Source: Candidatus Accumulibacter adjunctus (GTDB lineage: Bacteria > Pseudomonadota > Gammaproteobacteria > Burkholderiales > Rhodocyclaceae). Taken from it: a stretch of 64,000 nt of DNA. Below the pieces are notes generated by a model that had not been told where the DNA came from, searched no databases, and was given only the letters and a program-made list of their open reading frames with translations. Each line of letters begins with the position of its first letter. Within the stretch, counting starts at the first letter, position 1. Positions 39,471-51,154 of this stretch are shown piece after piece. The stretch is from the NCBI GenBank assembly GCA_000585015.1, contig JFAX01000011.1, forward strand, positions 38,810 through 102,809, read 5' to 3'. Made by a program: the position numbers and the translations under genes.

Positions 39471-40592
39471 ATGCACAAGAGTCTATTTTCTCGCCATACG
39501 CTGGCCGGGCTGCGCCTGGCCAATCGCATCGTCATGGCACCGATGAACCGCAACCGTGCCTGTGACACACAACTCGCGCCGACCGCGATGAGCGCGCTGT
39601 ATTACGCTCAGCGGGCGTCGGCGGGGCTGATCGTTGCCGAGGGGACTCCGGTCTCGCCGCAGGCCCGCGGTTGCGCGCGCACTCCGGGAATCTACACGCC
39701 GGCACAGATTGTCGCCTGGCGCAACGTCACGCGCGCGGTGCACCGAGCGGCTGGGCGCATCTACCTGCAGTTGTGGCATGTCGGGCGTGTCGGCCACTGC
39801 AGCCTGCGGGCTGATGGTTCGCCACCCGTCGGACCGAGCACCATCGGCTTGAGCGCCGACCGGGTGCCGGTCCTCGCAGGCGGCCACGAGCCGGTTCTGG
39901 TTCCTTGCCATCCACCTCGTGCGCTACGCACGCACGAAGTCCGCGAGGTGGTGGCGGATTTTGCGCGTGCCGCAGCGAACAGCCTGGCAGCCGGCTTCGA
40001 CGGGGTCGAGATCCATGCCGCCAATGGCTATCTCTTCGATCAGTTCCGTTGTCCCTACCTCAACGATCGCAGCGACGAATATGGCGGTACGACAGGAAGA
40101 CGCTGGCGCTTCCTGCTCGAGACGGTAGCGGCGGTTGCCTCGGTGGTCGGCAGCGAGCGCGTCGGCGTCCGCATCTCGCCGCTGGGGGTCGCACACGAGA
40201 TGCAGCCCGATCCGGCGCCGCTGTTCACCTATGGCCAACTGGCGTACCAACTCGCTCGCATGCGGGTCGGCTACCTGCACGTGTATGACCAGTCCGCGAG
40301 CTGGATTCACGATCCTGCCAGCGAATTGCTGCAGCACCTGCGAGCGTGTTACGGCGGCAGCATCATCCTCTGCGGCGGATTCGACCGGCAGCGCGCCGAA
40401 GCTGCATTGTCCTCGGACAACGCCGATCTGGTCGCCTTCGGCAAGCACTTCATCGCCAACCCGGATCTCGTCCACCGTCTGCGGATCGGCGCGCCCCTTG
40501 CGGCCTACGACGCAAAGACGATCTACAAGGGGGGCGAAAGCGGCTACATCGACTATCCCTCACTCGCCGAGGAGGCGGTTGCCGAAGCCTGA
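39471..40592 (+). CDS. Old Yellow Enzyme family alkene reductase
   Basis: LFSRHTLAGLRLANRIVMAPMNRNRA...YLQLWHVGRVGH...FDGVEIHAANGYLFDQF. Confidence 0.94.
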   Translation: MHKSLFSRHTLAGLRLANRIVMAPMNRNRACDTQLAPTAMSALYYAQRASAGLIVAEGTPVSPQARGCARTPGIYTPAQIVAWRNVTRAVHRAAGRIYLQLWHVGRVGHCSLRADGSPPVGPSTIGLSADRVPVLAGGHEPVLVPCHPPRALRTHEVREVVADFARAAANSLAAGFDGVEIHAANGYLFDQFRCPYLNDRSDEYGGTTGRRWRFLLETVAAVASVVGSERVGVRISPLGVAHEMQPDPAPLFTYGQLAYQLARMRVGYLHVYDQSASWIHDPASELLQHLRACYGGSIILCGGFDRQRAEAALSSDNADLVAFGKHFIANPDLVHRLRIGAPLAAYDAKTIYKGGESGYIDYPSLAEEAVAEA

Positions 40593-40815
40593 GACCCGAC
40601 GCCCGGTGGTGCCGTGGCCGGCGCTCTTCAGGTAGCCTTGAATCGGTCGTTGTCGTGGCTGAGCACGGGCGCTTGAGTCGACGATGCAGGTGCGCGGTCG
40701 CGACGACCTGCCGGTCCGACGATGGCCGCGTGGATCGCCTTATACTGACGGGAGTGGGCTATCGGACGCCAGTCCCCGCCCCGACCCGGTAGCCGATCAC
40801 CTCAGGAGACAAACC

Positions 40816-42819
40816 ATGCCTCTATCCTCCCACCCCATGGCCTCTTCGCTGCGTGCTTCGGATACCGGCAAGATCGTCACCGCCGACGAAGCGGTGCGGC
40901 TGATTCGTGACGGCGACACGATCGCCACCAGCGGCTTCGTCGGCATCGGCTTTGCCGAGAACATCGCCATCGCTCTCGAGGAGCGTTTTCTCGCCAGTCA
41001 GGGCAGCGACCCCGAGGGCCTCGGCAGACCGCGCAACCTGACCCTGGTGTATGCCGCGGGGCAGGGCGACGGCAAGGCGCGGGGGCTCAACCATTTCGGC
41101 CACGACGGGATGCTCGCGCGCGTGATTGGTGGTCACTGGGGTCTCGTGCCGAAGCTGCAGGCGCTGGCGGTGGCCGACCGCGTCCAGGCCTACAACCTGC
41201 CGCAGGGGGTGATCGCACACCTGTTTCGCGACATCGCAGCCGGCAAGCCGGGGACGATCACCCGTGTCGGACTTGGCACCTTCGTTGATCCACGGTTTGG
41301 CGGTGGCAGACTGAACGCGTCGACCAGCGAGGAACTCGTCCGCGTGCTGCCGATCGATGGCGAGGAGTACCTGTTCTACAAGGCCTTTCCGATTCATGTC
41401 GGAATCATCCGCGGCACCACTGCCGACGCCGACGGCAACGTGACGATGGAGCGGGAAGCGCTGACGCTGGAAGCACAGGCGATCGCGATGGCGGCGCGGA
41501 ACTCGGGTGGTGTGGTCATCGTCCAGGTCGAGCGCATCGCCGAGCGTGGCACGCTCAATCCGCGGCAAGTGAAGATCCCGGGGGTTCTGGTGGACTGTGT
41601 CGTGGTTGCCGAGAAGCCGGAATACCACATGCAGACCTTCGGCGAACAGTACAGCGCGGCATTTGCCGGTGAGATCCGCGTACCGCTGTCGGCGATTCAG
41701 CCGATGCCGATGAGCGAACGCAAGATCATCGTGCGCCGCGCGGCGTTCGAGCTGCAGGCCAACGCCGTGGTCAACCTCGGGATCGGCATGCCCGAAGGGA
41801 TCGCGAGCGTTGCCGCCGAGGAGAAGATCTCCGATCTGGTGACGATGACCGCCGAACCCGGAGTGATTGGCGGGATCCCTGCGGGCGGGCTCAACTTCGG
41901 TGCGGCGACCAACGCGCAGGCGATCATCGATCAGCCGAGTCAGTTCGATTTCTATGACGGCGGCGGTCTTGACCTGGCCTTTCTCGGTCTCGCCCAGGCG
42001 GATCGCCAGGGCAACCTGAATGTCTCGCGCTTCGGCCCGCGTCTGGCTGGCGCCGGTGGTTTCATCAACATCTCGCAGAACGCCAGGAAGGTGGTCTTCG
42101 TCGGCACCTTCACTGCTGGCCAGCTCGAGGTGACGGTCGAGGAGGGTCGCCTGCGCATCCTGCGCGATGGCCAGGCCAGGAAGTTCGTCAACGAGGTCGA
42201 GCACAGGACCTTCAGCGGCCGCGAAGCGCAGCGACGAGGCCTGACGGTGCTCTACATCACCGAACGTTGCGTTTTCCGCCTCTGTTCCGAGGGGCTCGAG
42301 CTGGTCGAGATCGCGCCGGGTGTCGACCTGCAACGCGACATTCTCGACCGGATGGACTTCGTTCCGGTGATGCACTCGGCGCCGCTTCTGATGGACCCGC
42401 GGATCTTCCGCGACGAACCGATGAAACTGCGTTCGCAGCTGCTGGCGCTGCCGCTCGCCGAGCGCCTCTCCTACGATGCGGCGAAGAACATCCTGTTCAT
42501 CAACTTCGAGGGGCTTGACATCCGTAGCCCGGCCGACATCGAGGCGGTGCGGCGGGCGGTCATCGAGCGGCTGGCGCCCGTCGGCCGGCGGGTGAATGCC
42601 GTGGTCAACTATGACCGGTTCTCGATCCTGCCCGAACTGGTCGACGAGTACATCGAGATGGTCAAGGGCCTGATGGAGACCTGCTATCACGATGTGACGC
42701 GCTTCACCTCGAACACCTTCCTGCGTGCCCGGCTGCGCGAGGCCCTCGAGAAGCGGCAGATCGCTGCGCGCAGCTTCGGCACTGCTGCCGAAGCAGAGGC
42801 AGAGCTCGGGCGTCGCTGA
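40816..42819 (+). CDS. fused alpha/beta acyl-CoA:carboxylate CoA-transferase with C-terminal extension
   Basis: [19 protein letters not shown]...[17 protein letters not shown]; additional ~130 aa after residue ~530. Confidence 0.9.
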   Translation: MPLSSHPMASSLRASDTGKIVTADEAVRLIRDGDTIATSGFVGIGFAENIAIALEERFLASQGSDPEGLGRPRNLTLVYAAGQGDGKARGLNHFGHDGMLARVIGGHWGLVPKLQALAVADRVQAYNLPQGVIAHLFRDIAAGKPGTITRVGLGTFVDPRFGGGRLNASTSEELVRVLPIDGEEYLFYKAFPIHVGIIRGTTADADGNVTMEREALTLEAQAIAMAARNSGGVVIVQVERIAERGTLNPRQVKIPGVLVDCVVVAEKPEYHMQTFGEQYSAAFAGEIRVPLSAIQPMPMSERKIIVRRAAFELQANAVVNLGIGMPEGIASVAAEEKISDLVTMTAEPGVIGGIPAGGLNFGAATNAQAIIDQPSQFDFYDGGGLDLAFLGLAQADRQGNLNVSRFGPRLAGAGGFINISQNARKVVFVGTFTAGQLEVTVEEGRLRILRDGQARKFVNEVEHRTFSGREAQRRGLTVLYITERCVFRLCSEGLELVEIAPGVDLQRDILDRMDFVPVMHSAPLLMDPRIFRDEPMKLRSQLLALPLAERLSYDAAKNILFINFEGLDIRSPADIEAVRRAVIERLAPVGRRVNAVVNYDRFSILPELVDEYIEMVKGLMETCYHDVTRFTSNTFLRARLREALEKRQIAARSFGTAAEAEAELGRR

Positions 42820-42856
42820 ACGACCACGACCGCCAGCTGCCGTCCGGAGGAGAAGC

Positions 42857-43585
42857 ATGCAAAGACTGCTCGCGCTCATCGGCCCGTTGCCCTTCATCGG
42901 CCTGGCGATCGTCGCCGCAGGTCTGTCGCTGGCGGTGGCCGTCTGGCTGTTCGACACGCTGTCCGTCGGCCTGCTCGCGGTCAGCAACTCGGGCTGGCGT
43001 TACGCTCTGACCGGTTTGCTGTTGGCTGCCTGCTACTTTGTCTACGGTCTGACGCTGCTCTGCGTCGCGCCGCTGTTGAACTTCGTGCTCGGTGGGCGCC
43101 TGCGGCCGTACCGTGGCTCGGCGGTGTCGCTGACCGCCCTGCGCTGGTATGTACACTGCACGCTGACGCTCGTGGTCCGCTATTCCTTTCTCGAATTCGT
43201 GACGCCGTCACCCTTTGCCCAACTCTATTATCGGCTGATGGGGATGCGCATCGGGCACAACGTGACGATCAATTCGACTGCCCTCGCCGATCCATCGCTG
43301 CTCGAGATGGGAGACGGCGTGACGATCGGCGGTTCGGCCAGCATCATGGCGCACTATGCACAGGGCGGCTACCTGGTGATTGCTCCAGTCCGGATCGCGG
43401 CCGGTGCGACCATCGGCCTGCGGGCGATCGTCATGGGCGGTGTCGAGGTCGGCGAGAGGGCCAAGGTTCTTGCCGGTTCTTTCGTCCTCCCCAACACACG
43501 CATTCCGGCTGGCGAAACCTGGGCCGGGATACCGGCGCGGCGGGTTGAACCCGAGCGCCTCGACGTCCCCAGCGGAGCCGCCTGA
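42857..43585 (+). CDS. membrane protein with left-handed beta-helix (acyltransferase-like)
   Basis: N-terminal TM helices, hexapeptide repeats IGHNVTINSTALADPSLLEMGDGVTIGGSASI...GATIGLRAIVMGGVEVGERAKV. Confidence 0.75.
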   Translation: MQRLLALIGPLPFIGLAIVAAGLSLAVAVWLFDTLSVGLLAVSNSGWRYALTGLLLAACYFVYGLTLLCVAPLLNFVLGGRLRPYRGSAVSLTALRWYVHCTLTLVVRYSFLEFVTPSPFAQLYYRLMGMRIGHNVTINSTALADPSLLEMGDGVTIGGSASIMAHYAQGGYLVIAPVRIAAGATIGLRAIVMGGVEVGERAKVLAGSFVLPNTRIPAGETWAGIPARRVEPERLDVPSGAA

Positions 43586-43588
43586 GCG

Positions 43589-44209
43589 ATGTCGCAGCTG
43601 CCGGCATGGGATGTCGTCGCCTGGCGGCTGCTCGCCGTCGTCGGCGGTCTTGTCGGCTGGTTCGTGACGCAGCGCCTGATCGGTAAACGCCGTCTCGCCG
43701 ACGGCGTGATGTACGATCATCTGCACCGGCTGACGGCCAGTGGCAACGCCTGGCTGCATGAGCATCCGGGCGCTGCGCGGGCAGTGCTGGTCGGCAGCTC
43801 GCTGGCGATCGATGCCGTCACCCTGTTCGTGCTCGCCTACGCCCTGATCGGGCCGAGCTTCAGCCCGTTCCTTGGTCTGCTCAGCCTGTTTGCCCTGCGC
43901 CAGTTGAGCCAGGCGCTGGTCGCCCTGCCGGCGCCGGCGGGCATCATCTGGCGTGATCCGGGCTTTCCCTCGCTCTTCGTGACCTATTCCGTAGGCAACG
44001 ATTTCTTCTTCTCGGGACACACCGCGCTCGCCGTGTACGGCGCCATGCAGGTCGCGACTCTCGGCATCTCCGCGCTGACCGTCCTCGCGGCCCTGCTCGC
44101 CATCCTGCAGATGGTGCTCGTCATCCTCCTGCGGGCGCACTGGACCCTCGACGTGCTGGGCGGGCTGTTTGCCGCGCTTCTGGTCGGCGTCGTCTTCTGG
44201 CCTGCCTAG
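43589..44209 (+). CDS. PAP2 (C-type)/sphingomyelin-synthase-like membrane phosphatase family
   Basis: GNDFFFSGHTALAVYGAM...LRAHWTLDVLGGLFAALL. Confidence 0.75.
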   Translation: MSQLPAWDVVAWRLLAVVGGLVGWFVTQRLIGKRRLADGVMYDHLHRLTASGNAWLHEHPGAARAVLVGSSLAIDAVTLFVLAYALIGPSFSPFLGLLSLFALRQLSQALVALPAPAGIIWRDPGFPSLFVTYSVGNDFFFSGHTALAVYGAMQVATLGISALTVLAALLAILQMVLVILLRAHWTLDVLGGLFAALLVGVVFWPA

Positions 44210-45165
44210 GGCAGGTCGGTTTGCCGCCGCGGTTCGCCGCCGGTCCGGCGAAGCCGGCGTGACCAGGCCCGGATGTCGGCCAGGCTTGCCGTCGCACCGC
44301 CACAGACGATGAAGAGCACGCGCGAGTGGCCGGTGAGCGCCGGCGATCGCTCGTAGGCCAGGGCCAGAGTGGCACCGCAGGCGGGCTCCACGAGCAGTCG
44401 ATGGTCGTCAAGGAAGCGCTCGCAGGCGTTGAGCGCCGCAGCATCGGAGACGACGACGCTGTCTACCGGGTGCGCCAGCGAGCACGTGAAAGCCTGTTCG
44501 CAGACTCGTTTGGCGCCGAGCGAGGTGGCGACACTGCTGATTTCCGCGAGCGCGACGATTCTGCCAGCGCGCAGCGAGCGATGCAGCGAGTCGGCACCGG
44601 CCGTTTCGACGGCAATCACCGGAATGTCGTCGAGACCGTTGCGGCGCAACCCTTCGATCACGCCGGCGAGCAGGCCGCCACCGCCGACCGCCAGCACGAT
44701 GGCGTCCGGCAGCAGCCTGGAGCGGGCAATCTCGTCGACCAGGGTGGCATGGCCTTGCCAGAGCAGCGGGTCGTCAAAGGGGTGGATGAAGGCGTCTCCC
44801 GCCGCCAGCAAGGACAGCGCCAGGCTGTTCGCCTCTTGCCAGGAGGGACCATGCACGATGACCTCGGCCCCTTCCTGCCGCAGTAGCTCGCGCGCCCGGG
44901 GGGAAGTGCTCTGCGGCACGACGACGGTGACCGGCAGCGAGAGCTGCCGACCGGCATAGGCCACCGCGAGGCCGGCATTGCCGCCCGAAGAGGACAGCAA
45001 GCGGCGCGCACCGGCGCGCTGGTGCTCCTCGCAGGCGGCGCCAATACCGCGAATCTTGAACGAGCCCGGCGGCTGCAGGGCTTCCAGCTTGAGCCACACC
45101 GAACGTTGGCTCGCCAGCCCGAGACGGCGCGATTCGATCAATGGTGTTTCGATGTGCAGGGGCAT
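44206..45165 (-). CDS. PLP-dependent threonine/serine dehydratase family
   Basis: VWLKLEALQPPGSFKIRGIG; SSSGGNAGLAVAYAG; VLAVGGGGLLAGVIEG. Confidence 0.9.
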   Translation of the reverse strand: MPLHIETPLIESRRLGLASQRSVWLKLEALQPPGSFKIRGIGAACEEHQRAGARRLLSSSGGNAGLAVAYAGRQLSLPVTVVVPQSTSPRARELLRQEGAEVIVHGPSWQEANSLALSLLAAGDAFIHPFDDPLLWQGHATLVDEIARSRLLPDAIVLAVGGGGLLAGVIEGLRRNGLDDIPVIAVETAGADSLHRSLRAGRIVALAEISSVATSLGAKRVCEQAFTCSLAHPVDSVVVSDAAALNACERFLDDHRLLVEPACGATLALAYERSPALTGHSRVLFIVCGGATASLADIRAWSRRLRRTGGEPRRQTDLP

Positions 45166-45471
45166 CGTCTTCGCTCGCAGTGTGCGCCCGCCGCCGGCCG
45201 GTGGCGACACGTGTGACGCCGCAGCCAGGCGGCTGTCGGCGATCGGCAGCCGTCTGGTGAGCTTCCGGGCGGCTGCTGATGCAACCGATTATCGCCGAGG
45301 AATGGGCCTCGAGCATGTTCCGGCGGTACGATCGGAACGAGGCAGCTGCGTCTCCAGAGAGGGAGAGCGCAAGGGGGAGTGTGCGGCGAGCGAGTGACGC
45401 CGGCTTGCAAGCGCACTCGCTTTCTGATATCAAGTCGTCTTTTTTTCAACCGGGGAACGGGGTCTTCGAAC

Positions 45472-45897
45472 ATGGCTGAAGAATTGCTCCAGAGGCATTT
45501 CACTCCCTACGTGCAGCACGCTGGCGAGGAGTACATGAACAGCGATCAGCTGGCGCACTTTCGTGACATCCTGGAGGCCGTCAAGCTGCAGTTGATGGAG
45601 GACATCGAGCGGACGGTGCATACCATGCAGGATGAGGCGACGGTGTTTGCCGATCCCAACGACCGAGCCAGCCAGGAAACCGACATCGCGATCGAACTGC
45701 GCAACCGTGACCGCGAGCGCAAGCTGATCAAGAAGATCGAGGAGACCATCCAGCGCATCGACAGTGGGGATTACGGTTATTGCGCCGCCTGTGGCGTCGA
45801 GATCGGCATCAAGCGGCTCGAGGCACGCCCGACGGCGACGCTCTGCATCGACTGCAAGACCCTGGAGGAAGTGCGCGAAAAACAGATCGCCAAGTAG
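45472..45897 (+). CDS. dksA: RNA polymerase-binding protein DksA
   Basis: [69 protein letters not shown]. Confidence 0.96.
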   Translation: MAEELLQRHFTPYVQHAGEEYMNSDQLAHFRDILEAVKLQLMEDIERTVHTMQDEATVFADPNDRASQETDIAIELRNRDRERKLIKKIEETIQRIDSGDYGYCAACGVEIGIKRLEARPTATLCIDCKTLEEVREKQIAK

Positions 45898-46237
45898 CCT
45901 CCGCAAGACAGAGAGCGCCGGTCGGCGAAACGGCTGCGCTTGGGTGCCCGCGGAGCGGGTTCTGCGGCACAGTCCCGGCAGTGAAGCAGACGCCGCGGGT
46001 TGCCGCCGGGTTTGCGCCGCGGGATGCCGTCCGACGCGGGGAACAGAGCCAGCGGGCGGCGTGTCGCGGGCGAGGCGGAGTGCGGGGAGCCTTGCCGGCT
46101 GCAGCAACGGCCGCTGTCCCCGACACGGCCCGAACCGGGTCGCTGCTGGCGCCGACAGACAGCGTGCCGTAGTCCCGCCAGGAGCACCGCATCCTGGCGA
46201 CGCGACGGCCAGTAGTACCTCCGGACACTTCAGCACC

Positions 46238-48187
46238 ATGACCTACACCGCAGAATCGATTGCCGTTCTCAAGGGCCTTGAGCCCGTACGCCATCGGCCG
46301 GGAATGTACACGCGCACCGATTGCCCGTTGCACATCATCCAGGAAGTGATCGACAACGCCGCCGACGAGGCGCTCGGCGGCCATTGCCGGCGAATCGGCG
46401 TCACCCTGCACCGCGATCACTCGGTGAGCGTGCAGGACGATGGCCGCGGCATTCCGGTCGAGATGCATCCGCTCGAGAAGGTGCCGACCGTCGAGGTCGT
46501 GTTCACCCGGCTGCATGCCGGCGGCAAGTTCAACAAGGACGACGGGGCTTCTGCCTACCGTTTCTCCGGCGGTCTGCACGGGGTTGGCGTGTCGGTGACC
46601 AATGCGCTTTCGACCCGCCTCGAGGTCGAGGTCGTGCGCGACGGGGCACGGCATCAGATGGCTTTTTCCGGCGGGGCAGTGATCGAACCGCTGCACCGGG
46701 TTGCCGATGCACCGAAAAGGATGAGCGGCACGCGCGTGCGCGCGTGGCCGGACCCGGCCTTCTTCGACTCGCCGGTCATCCCGCCGCCACAGCTCGAACG
46801 TCTGCTGCGCAGCAAGGCGCTGTTGCTGCCGGGCCTGCAGGTCGTGCTGACGGTCGAGGATGGCGCGACCAGCGAGTGGTGTTTCGCCAACGGCATGGTG
46901 CAGTACCTCGCCGAGCAACTCGACGGCGAGCCCGTGGCTCCGGTGTTCAGCAGCGAGAAGTACGCTGTCCGTGGCGACGAGAACTTTCCTGTCGGCGCAG
47001 GTGCCGCCTGGGCCATCTGCTGGACGGCCGAGGGTGGCTTGGCACGCGAATCCTACGTCAATCTGATACCGACTCCAGCCGGCGGCACCCATGAAGCCGG
47101 CCTGCGCCAGGCGACGCTCGATGCCATCCGCAGTTTCGCCGAACATCATGCGCTGCTGCCCAAGGGCGTCAAGCTCGCCGCCGAGGATGTCTTCTCGCGC
47201 GCCAGTTTCGTGCTCGCCGTACGCATGCTCGATCCTTCGTTCCAGGGGCAGACGAAGGAACGACTGAACTCGCGCGATGCCGTGGCGCTGGTGGCGCGGA
47301 TGGTGCGCGACAGCTTCGAACTGTGGCTGAACGAGCACCCCGAGGCGGCCAAACGGATCACCGAGCTGGCCATCCGGGCGGCGCAGGCACGCACGCGTGC
47401 CGGCCAGAAGGTCGAGAAGCGCAAGCAGTCGGGGGTGGCGATCCTGCCGGGCAAGCTGTCGGATTGCCAGAGCGAGGACCTCGGTCGCAACGAGATCTTT
47501 CTCGTCGAAGGGGACTCGGCAGGCGGTTCGGCCAAATCGGGGCGTGACAAGGAGGTACAGGCGATCCTGCCATTGCGCGGCAAGGTGCTGAACACCTGGG
47601 AGGTCGAGGCAGGCAGCCTGTTTGCCAATCGCGAGGTGCACGACATCGCCGTCGCCCTCGGCATCGACCCGCATCCGGCGAACGCTCCCGACTCGGTGCT
47701 GCTCAATCTGCGCTACGGCAAGGTCGTGATCATGACCGATGCCGATGTCGATGGGTCGCACATCCGCGTTCTGCTGTGCACCCTCTTCTATCGCCATTTC
47801 CCGCGGCTGGTCGCGCGTGGGCACCTGTTCTTCGCGCAGCCACCGCTGTACCGTCTCGATGTGCCCGCGCAGGGCAAGGCGCGGCCACCGCGCAAGATCT
47901 ACGCGCTCGACAATGCGGAACTCGAAGCCTCACTCGATCGTCTGCGCCTCGAGGGTGTCAAGCGTGAAGCGGTCACCATCTCGCGCTTCAAGGGTCTGGG
48001 CGAGATGAATCCGGAGCAGCTGTGGGAGACGACGATGTCGCCCGACACGCGCCGCCTGATGCGCATCGGCATGCCGGGCAGCGAGGCGGCGCGGCCGGTG
48101 ATGACGATGTTGATGGCCAAGGGTGAATCGGCGGGCCGGCGCGCCTGGATGGAAGAAAACGGTGCCCTGATCGGCGCCGAGCTGTGA
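46238..48187 (+). CDS. parE: DNA topoisomerase IV subunit B
   Basis: [64 protein letters not shown]. Confidence 0.96.
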   Translation: MTYTAESIAVLKGLEPVRHRPGMYTRTDCPLHIIQEVIDNAADEALGGHCRRIGVTLHRDHSVSVQDDGRGIPVEMHPLEKVPTVEVVFTRLHAGGKFNKDDGASAYRFSGGLHGVGVSVTNALSTRLEVEVVRDGARHQMAFSGGAVIEPLHRVADAPKRMSGTRVRAWPDPAFFDSPVIPPPQLERLLRSKALLLPGLQVVLTVEDGATSEWCFANGMVQYLAEQLDGEPVAPVFSSEKYAVRGDENFPVGAGAAWAICWTAEGGLARESYVNLIPTPAGGTHEAGLRQATLDAIRSFAEHHALLPKGVKLAAEDVFSRASFVLAVRMLDPSFQGQTKERLNSRDAVALVARMVRDSFELWLNEHPEAAKRITELAIRAAQARTRAGQKVEKRKQSGVAILPGKLSDCQSEDLGRNEIFLVEGDSAGGSAKSGRDKEVQAILPLRGKVLNTWEVEAGSLFANREVHDIAVALGIDPHPANAPDSVLLNLRYGKVVIMTDADVDGSHIRVLLCTLFYRHFPRLVARGHLFFAQPPLYRLDVPAQGKARPPRKIYALDNAELEASLDRLRLEGVKREAVTISRFKGLGEMNPEQLWETTMSPDTRRLMRIGMPGSEAARPVMTMLMAKGESAGRRAWMEENGALIGAEL

Positions 48188-48212
48188 CCGGACGAGCGAA
48201 AGTGAACCGCAA

Positions 48213-50555
48213 GTGAGGAAAGACCAGACCCCCGACCTCTTCGCCGACCTGCCACCGGCGCCGCCGGCAGTGCCGCCGCAACCGCCCGCGTCGCCCGCGA
48301 CGGACGACGACAGCATCCTGCTGCACGAATCGGCGGCCCGCGACTACCTCGAGTACGCGGTGGCGGTCGTCAAGGGACGCGCGCTGCCGGATGTCAAGGA
48401 CGGCCTGAAGCCGGTACAGCGGCGTGTCCTCTTCGCCATGCGCGAACTCGGGCTGTCGGCGACGGCGAAGCCGGTCAAGTCGGCACGGGTCGTTGGCGAC
48501 GTCATCGGCAAGTACCATCCGCACGGCGACACCTCCGCCTACGATGCCATGGTGCGTGTCGCACAGCCCTTCATGCTGCGCTACCCGCTGGTCGACGGGC
48601 AGGGCAACTTCGGTTCGCGCGATGGCGACAATGCGGCAGCGATGCGCTATACCGAGGCACGCCTGACGCCGATCGCCGAGTTGCTGCTGGCGGAACTCGG
48701 CGAGGGGACGGTCGATTTCCAGCCGAACTATGACGGCTCGTTTGACGAACCGACCTGTCTGCCGGCCCGGCTACCCTTCGTCCTGCTCAACGGATCCTCG
48801 GGCATCGCCGTCGGCATGGCGACCGAGATTCCGCCGCACAACCTGCGCGAGGTCGCCGCAGCAGCGATCCACCTGATCGAACAGCCGCAGGCCGGGCTCG
48901 AGCAACTGCTGCAGCACGTTCCAGGGCCGGATTACCCGGGCGGCGGGCAGATCATTTCCTCGCCGGCCGACATCGCTGCCGCCTACGGCAGCGGCCGCGG
49001 CACGTTGCGCGTGCGGGCGCGCTACGAGTTCGAGGAAATGGCACGCGGGGCCTGGCAACTGGTGGTTCGCGAGCTGCCGCCCGGTGTCTCGTCGGCGAAG
49101 GTTCTGGCGGAGATCGGCGCATTGATCAACCCGCAGGTGAAGCCGGGCAAGAAGACCATCGACCAGTCGGCGGCGCAGCTCAAGACGCTGATGGCATCCC
49201 AGCTCGACCGTGCGCGCGACGAGTCGGGCAAGGACGACGACGTGCGGCTGGTCTTCGAGCCGAGCAGCTCGCGCATCGACCGCAACGAGTTCGTCGCGCT
49301 GCTGCTCGCGCATACCAGTCTCGAAACCTCGGCATCGATCAACCTCGTCGCCGTCGGCATCGATGGCCGGCCGTGCCAGAAATCGCTGCCCGAGCTGCTC
49401 GGCGAATGGTGCACCTTCCGTATCCGGACCGTGCACCGGCGGACCGGTCATCGCCTGCAGAAGGCCGATGACCGGATCCACATTCTCGAAGGCCGGCACA
49501 TCGTCTTCCTCAACATCGACGAAGTGATCCGGATCATTCGCCAGGCCGATGATCCGAAGGCGGCGCTGATCGCCCGCTTCGCGCTTTCCGACCGACAGGC
49601 GGAAGACATCCTCGAGATCCGCCTGCGGCAGCTCGCCCGCCTCGAGGGGATCCGCATCGAACAGGAACTCGAGCGGCTGCGCAGTGAGCGCGAGGGCCTG
49701 CTGAAACTGCTGGGCAGCGATGCGCTGCTGCGGCGGCAGGTGGTGCGCGAGATCAGGGCAGACGCGGAGAAGTACGGTGACGCGCGGCGGACGGTCATCG
49801 AAGTGGCGGTGACGGCGTCGCGTTCCGAGGTGGCTGCGGTCAGCGACGAAGCAGTGACCGTGATCATTTCGGAGAAGGGCTGGGCGCGTGTCCGGCAGGG
49901 GCACGGACTCGATCTTTCCGGTGTTGCCTACAAGGACGGCGACCGGGCGGGGTCGGCGCTGGAGTGCCGCTCGGTCGACTCGTTGGTGATCGTTTCGAGC
50001 GAGGGACGGGCGTTTACCGTGGCGATTGCCGGCCTGCCCGACGGTCGCGGCATGGGCGCGCCGCTCTCGTCGTTCGTCGACCTCGGCAGCGGCCGGATTG
50101 CGCATGTCCTCACCGGCCAGGCAGAAGAAGCGATCCTGATCGCCAAGACCTCGGGCTATGGTTTCATCTGTACTTACGGCGACCTGTTGTCACGGCAGAA
50201 AGCCGGCAAGGCTGTCGTCAGCGTCGAGGAGGGTGCCAGCATCCTGCCGCCGCTCCGGCTTGCCGCCGCCGACCATCTCGGCGCGTTGTCCAGCGACGGT
50301 CGCCTGTTGATCTTTCCGCTCGAGCAGATGAAGCGCCTCGCCAGCGGCAAGGGGGTCCAGATCATCGGCCTGCGTGCAGGTGAATCGCTGCGCGCGGTGA
50401 TTGTCACCCGTGGGTCGCGGGTGGCAATCAGGGGAAGCGTGCGCAATCGGCCGAAGACGCTCCCGTCGGAGGACAGGCACCTCGGTCAACGTGCACGTCG
50501 TGGTGCGCCGGTCGGGCCACTGGGGAACATCACGCTGGACCATTGGCCCACTTGA
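48213..50555 (+). CDS. parC: DNA topoisomerase IV subunit A (GTG start)
   Basis: [25 protein letters not shown]...[20 protein letters not shown]. Confidence 0.96.
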   Translation: MRKDQTPDLFADLPPAPPAVPPQPPASPATDDDSILLHESAARDYLEYAVAVVKGRALPDVKDGLKPVQRRVLFAMRELGLSATAKPVKSARVVGDVIGKYHPHGDTSAYDAMVRVAQPFMLRYPLVDGQGNFGSRDGDNAAAMRYTEARLTPIAELLLAELGEGTVDFQPNYDGSFDEPTCLPARLPFVLLNGSSGIAVGMATEIPPHNLREVAAAAIHLIEQPQAGLEQLLQHVPGPDYPGGGQIISSPADIAAAYGSGRGTLRVRARYEFEEMARGAWQLVVRELPPGVSSAKVLAEIGALINPQVKPGKKTIDQSAAQLKTLMASQLDRARDESGKDDDVRLVFEPSSSRIDRNEFVALLLAHTSLETSASINLVAVGIDGRPCQKSLPELLGEWCTFRIRTVHRRTGHRLQKADDRIHILEGRHIVFLNIDEVIRIIRQADDPKAALIARFALSDRQAEDILEIRLRQLARLEGIRIEQELERLRSEREGLLKLLGSDALLRRQVVREIRADAEKYGDARRTVIEVAVTASRSEVAAVSDEAVTVIISEKGWARVRQGHGLDLSGVAYKDGDRAGSALECRSVDSLVIVSSEGRAFTVAIAGLPDGRGMGAPLSSFVDLGSGRIAHVLTGQAEEAILIAKTSGYGFICTYGDLLSRQKAGKAVVSVEEGASILPPLRLAAADHLGALSSDGRLLIFPLEQMKRLASGKGVQIIGLRAGESLRAVIVTRGSRVAIRGSVRNRPKTLPSEDRHLGQRARRGAPVGPLGNITLDHWPT

Positions 50556-50595
50556 GCTGCGGCCAGCCGCGGCCTGCAAGGAAGGAGAGCAAGGA

Positions 50596-51075
50596 ATGCG
50601 CAGCACAAACAACCCTTTTCGCGTCGTTGCCGCCGCTACCGCTTGCCTGGTCGCGGCCATGGCCGTCCAGGCGGAGCAGGTGGGATGCGTGACGACCGAG
50701 TGGAAGCTGGTCGGTGCGAACCACCGCGTCTGCGTCGAGAGTTTCCCCGACCCGAAGGTGCCCGGTGTCACCTGTCACGTCAGCCAGGCGCGAACCGGTG
50801 GTGTCAGCGGTTCGCTCGGCCTGGCCGAGGATCCGTCGCAGTTTTCGCTTGCCTGCCGGCAGACCGGTCCGATCAGCCTGCCGGACAAGCTGCCGAAGGA
50901 GGCGACGGTGTTCTCGGGCGATACGTCGGTGCTGTTCAAGGAAACGCGCGTCGTCCGCATGTGGGACGAAGCGAACCGGACGCTGATCTATCTCGCGATC
51001 AGTCGCAAGCTGATCGACGGCGCGCCGGCGAACAGCATTTCAACCGTGCCGCTGATGCCCTGGGGCGGGCGCTGA
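50596..51075 (+). CDS. creA: CreA family exported protein
   Basis: VGCVTTEWKLVGANHRVCVESFPDPKVPGVTCHVSQARTGGVSGSLGLAEDPSQFSLACRQTGPI. Confidence 0.9.
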   Translation: MRSTNNPFRVVAAATACLVAAMAVQAEQVGCVTTEWKLVGANHRVCVESFPDPKVPGVTCHVSQARTGGVSGSLGLAEDPSQFSLACRQTGPISLPDKLPKEATVFSGDTSVLFKETRVVRMWDEANRTLIYLAISRKLIDGAPANSISTVPLMPWGGR

Positions 51076-51154
51076 TGCTGCGCCGGCGGCCCGCCAGCGG
51101 TCGACGCCTTGGCGAACGGCTGCCCGCCGTGCCGGTGCTGCAGCAGCGGAGACC

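Noticed and set aside
40822-42987. 721 aa minus-strand ORF antisense to the CoA-transferase
   Set aside because: Mirror frame of a recognisable enzyme
45809-47824. 671 aa minus-strand ORF antisense to parE
   Set aside because: Mirror frame; parE is unambiguous
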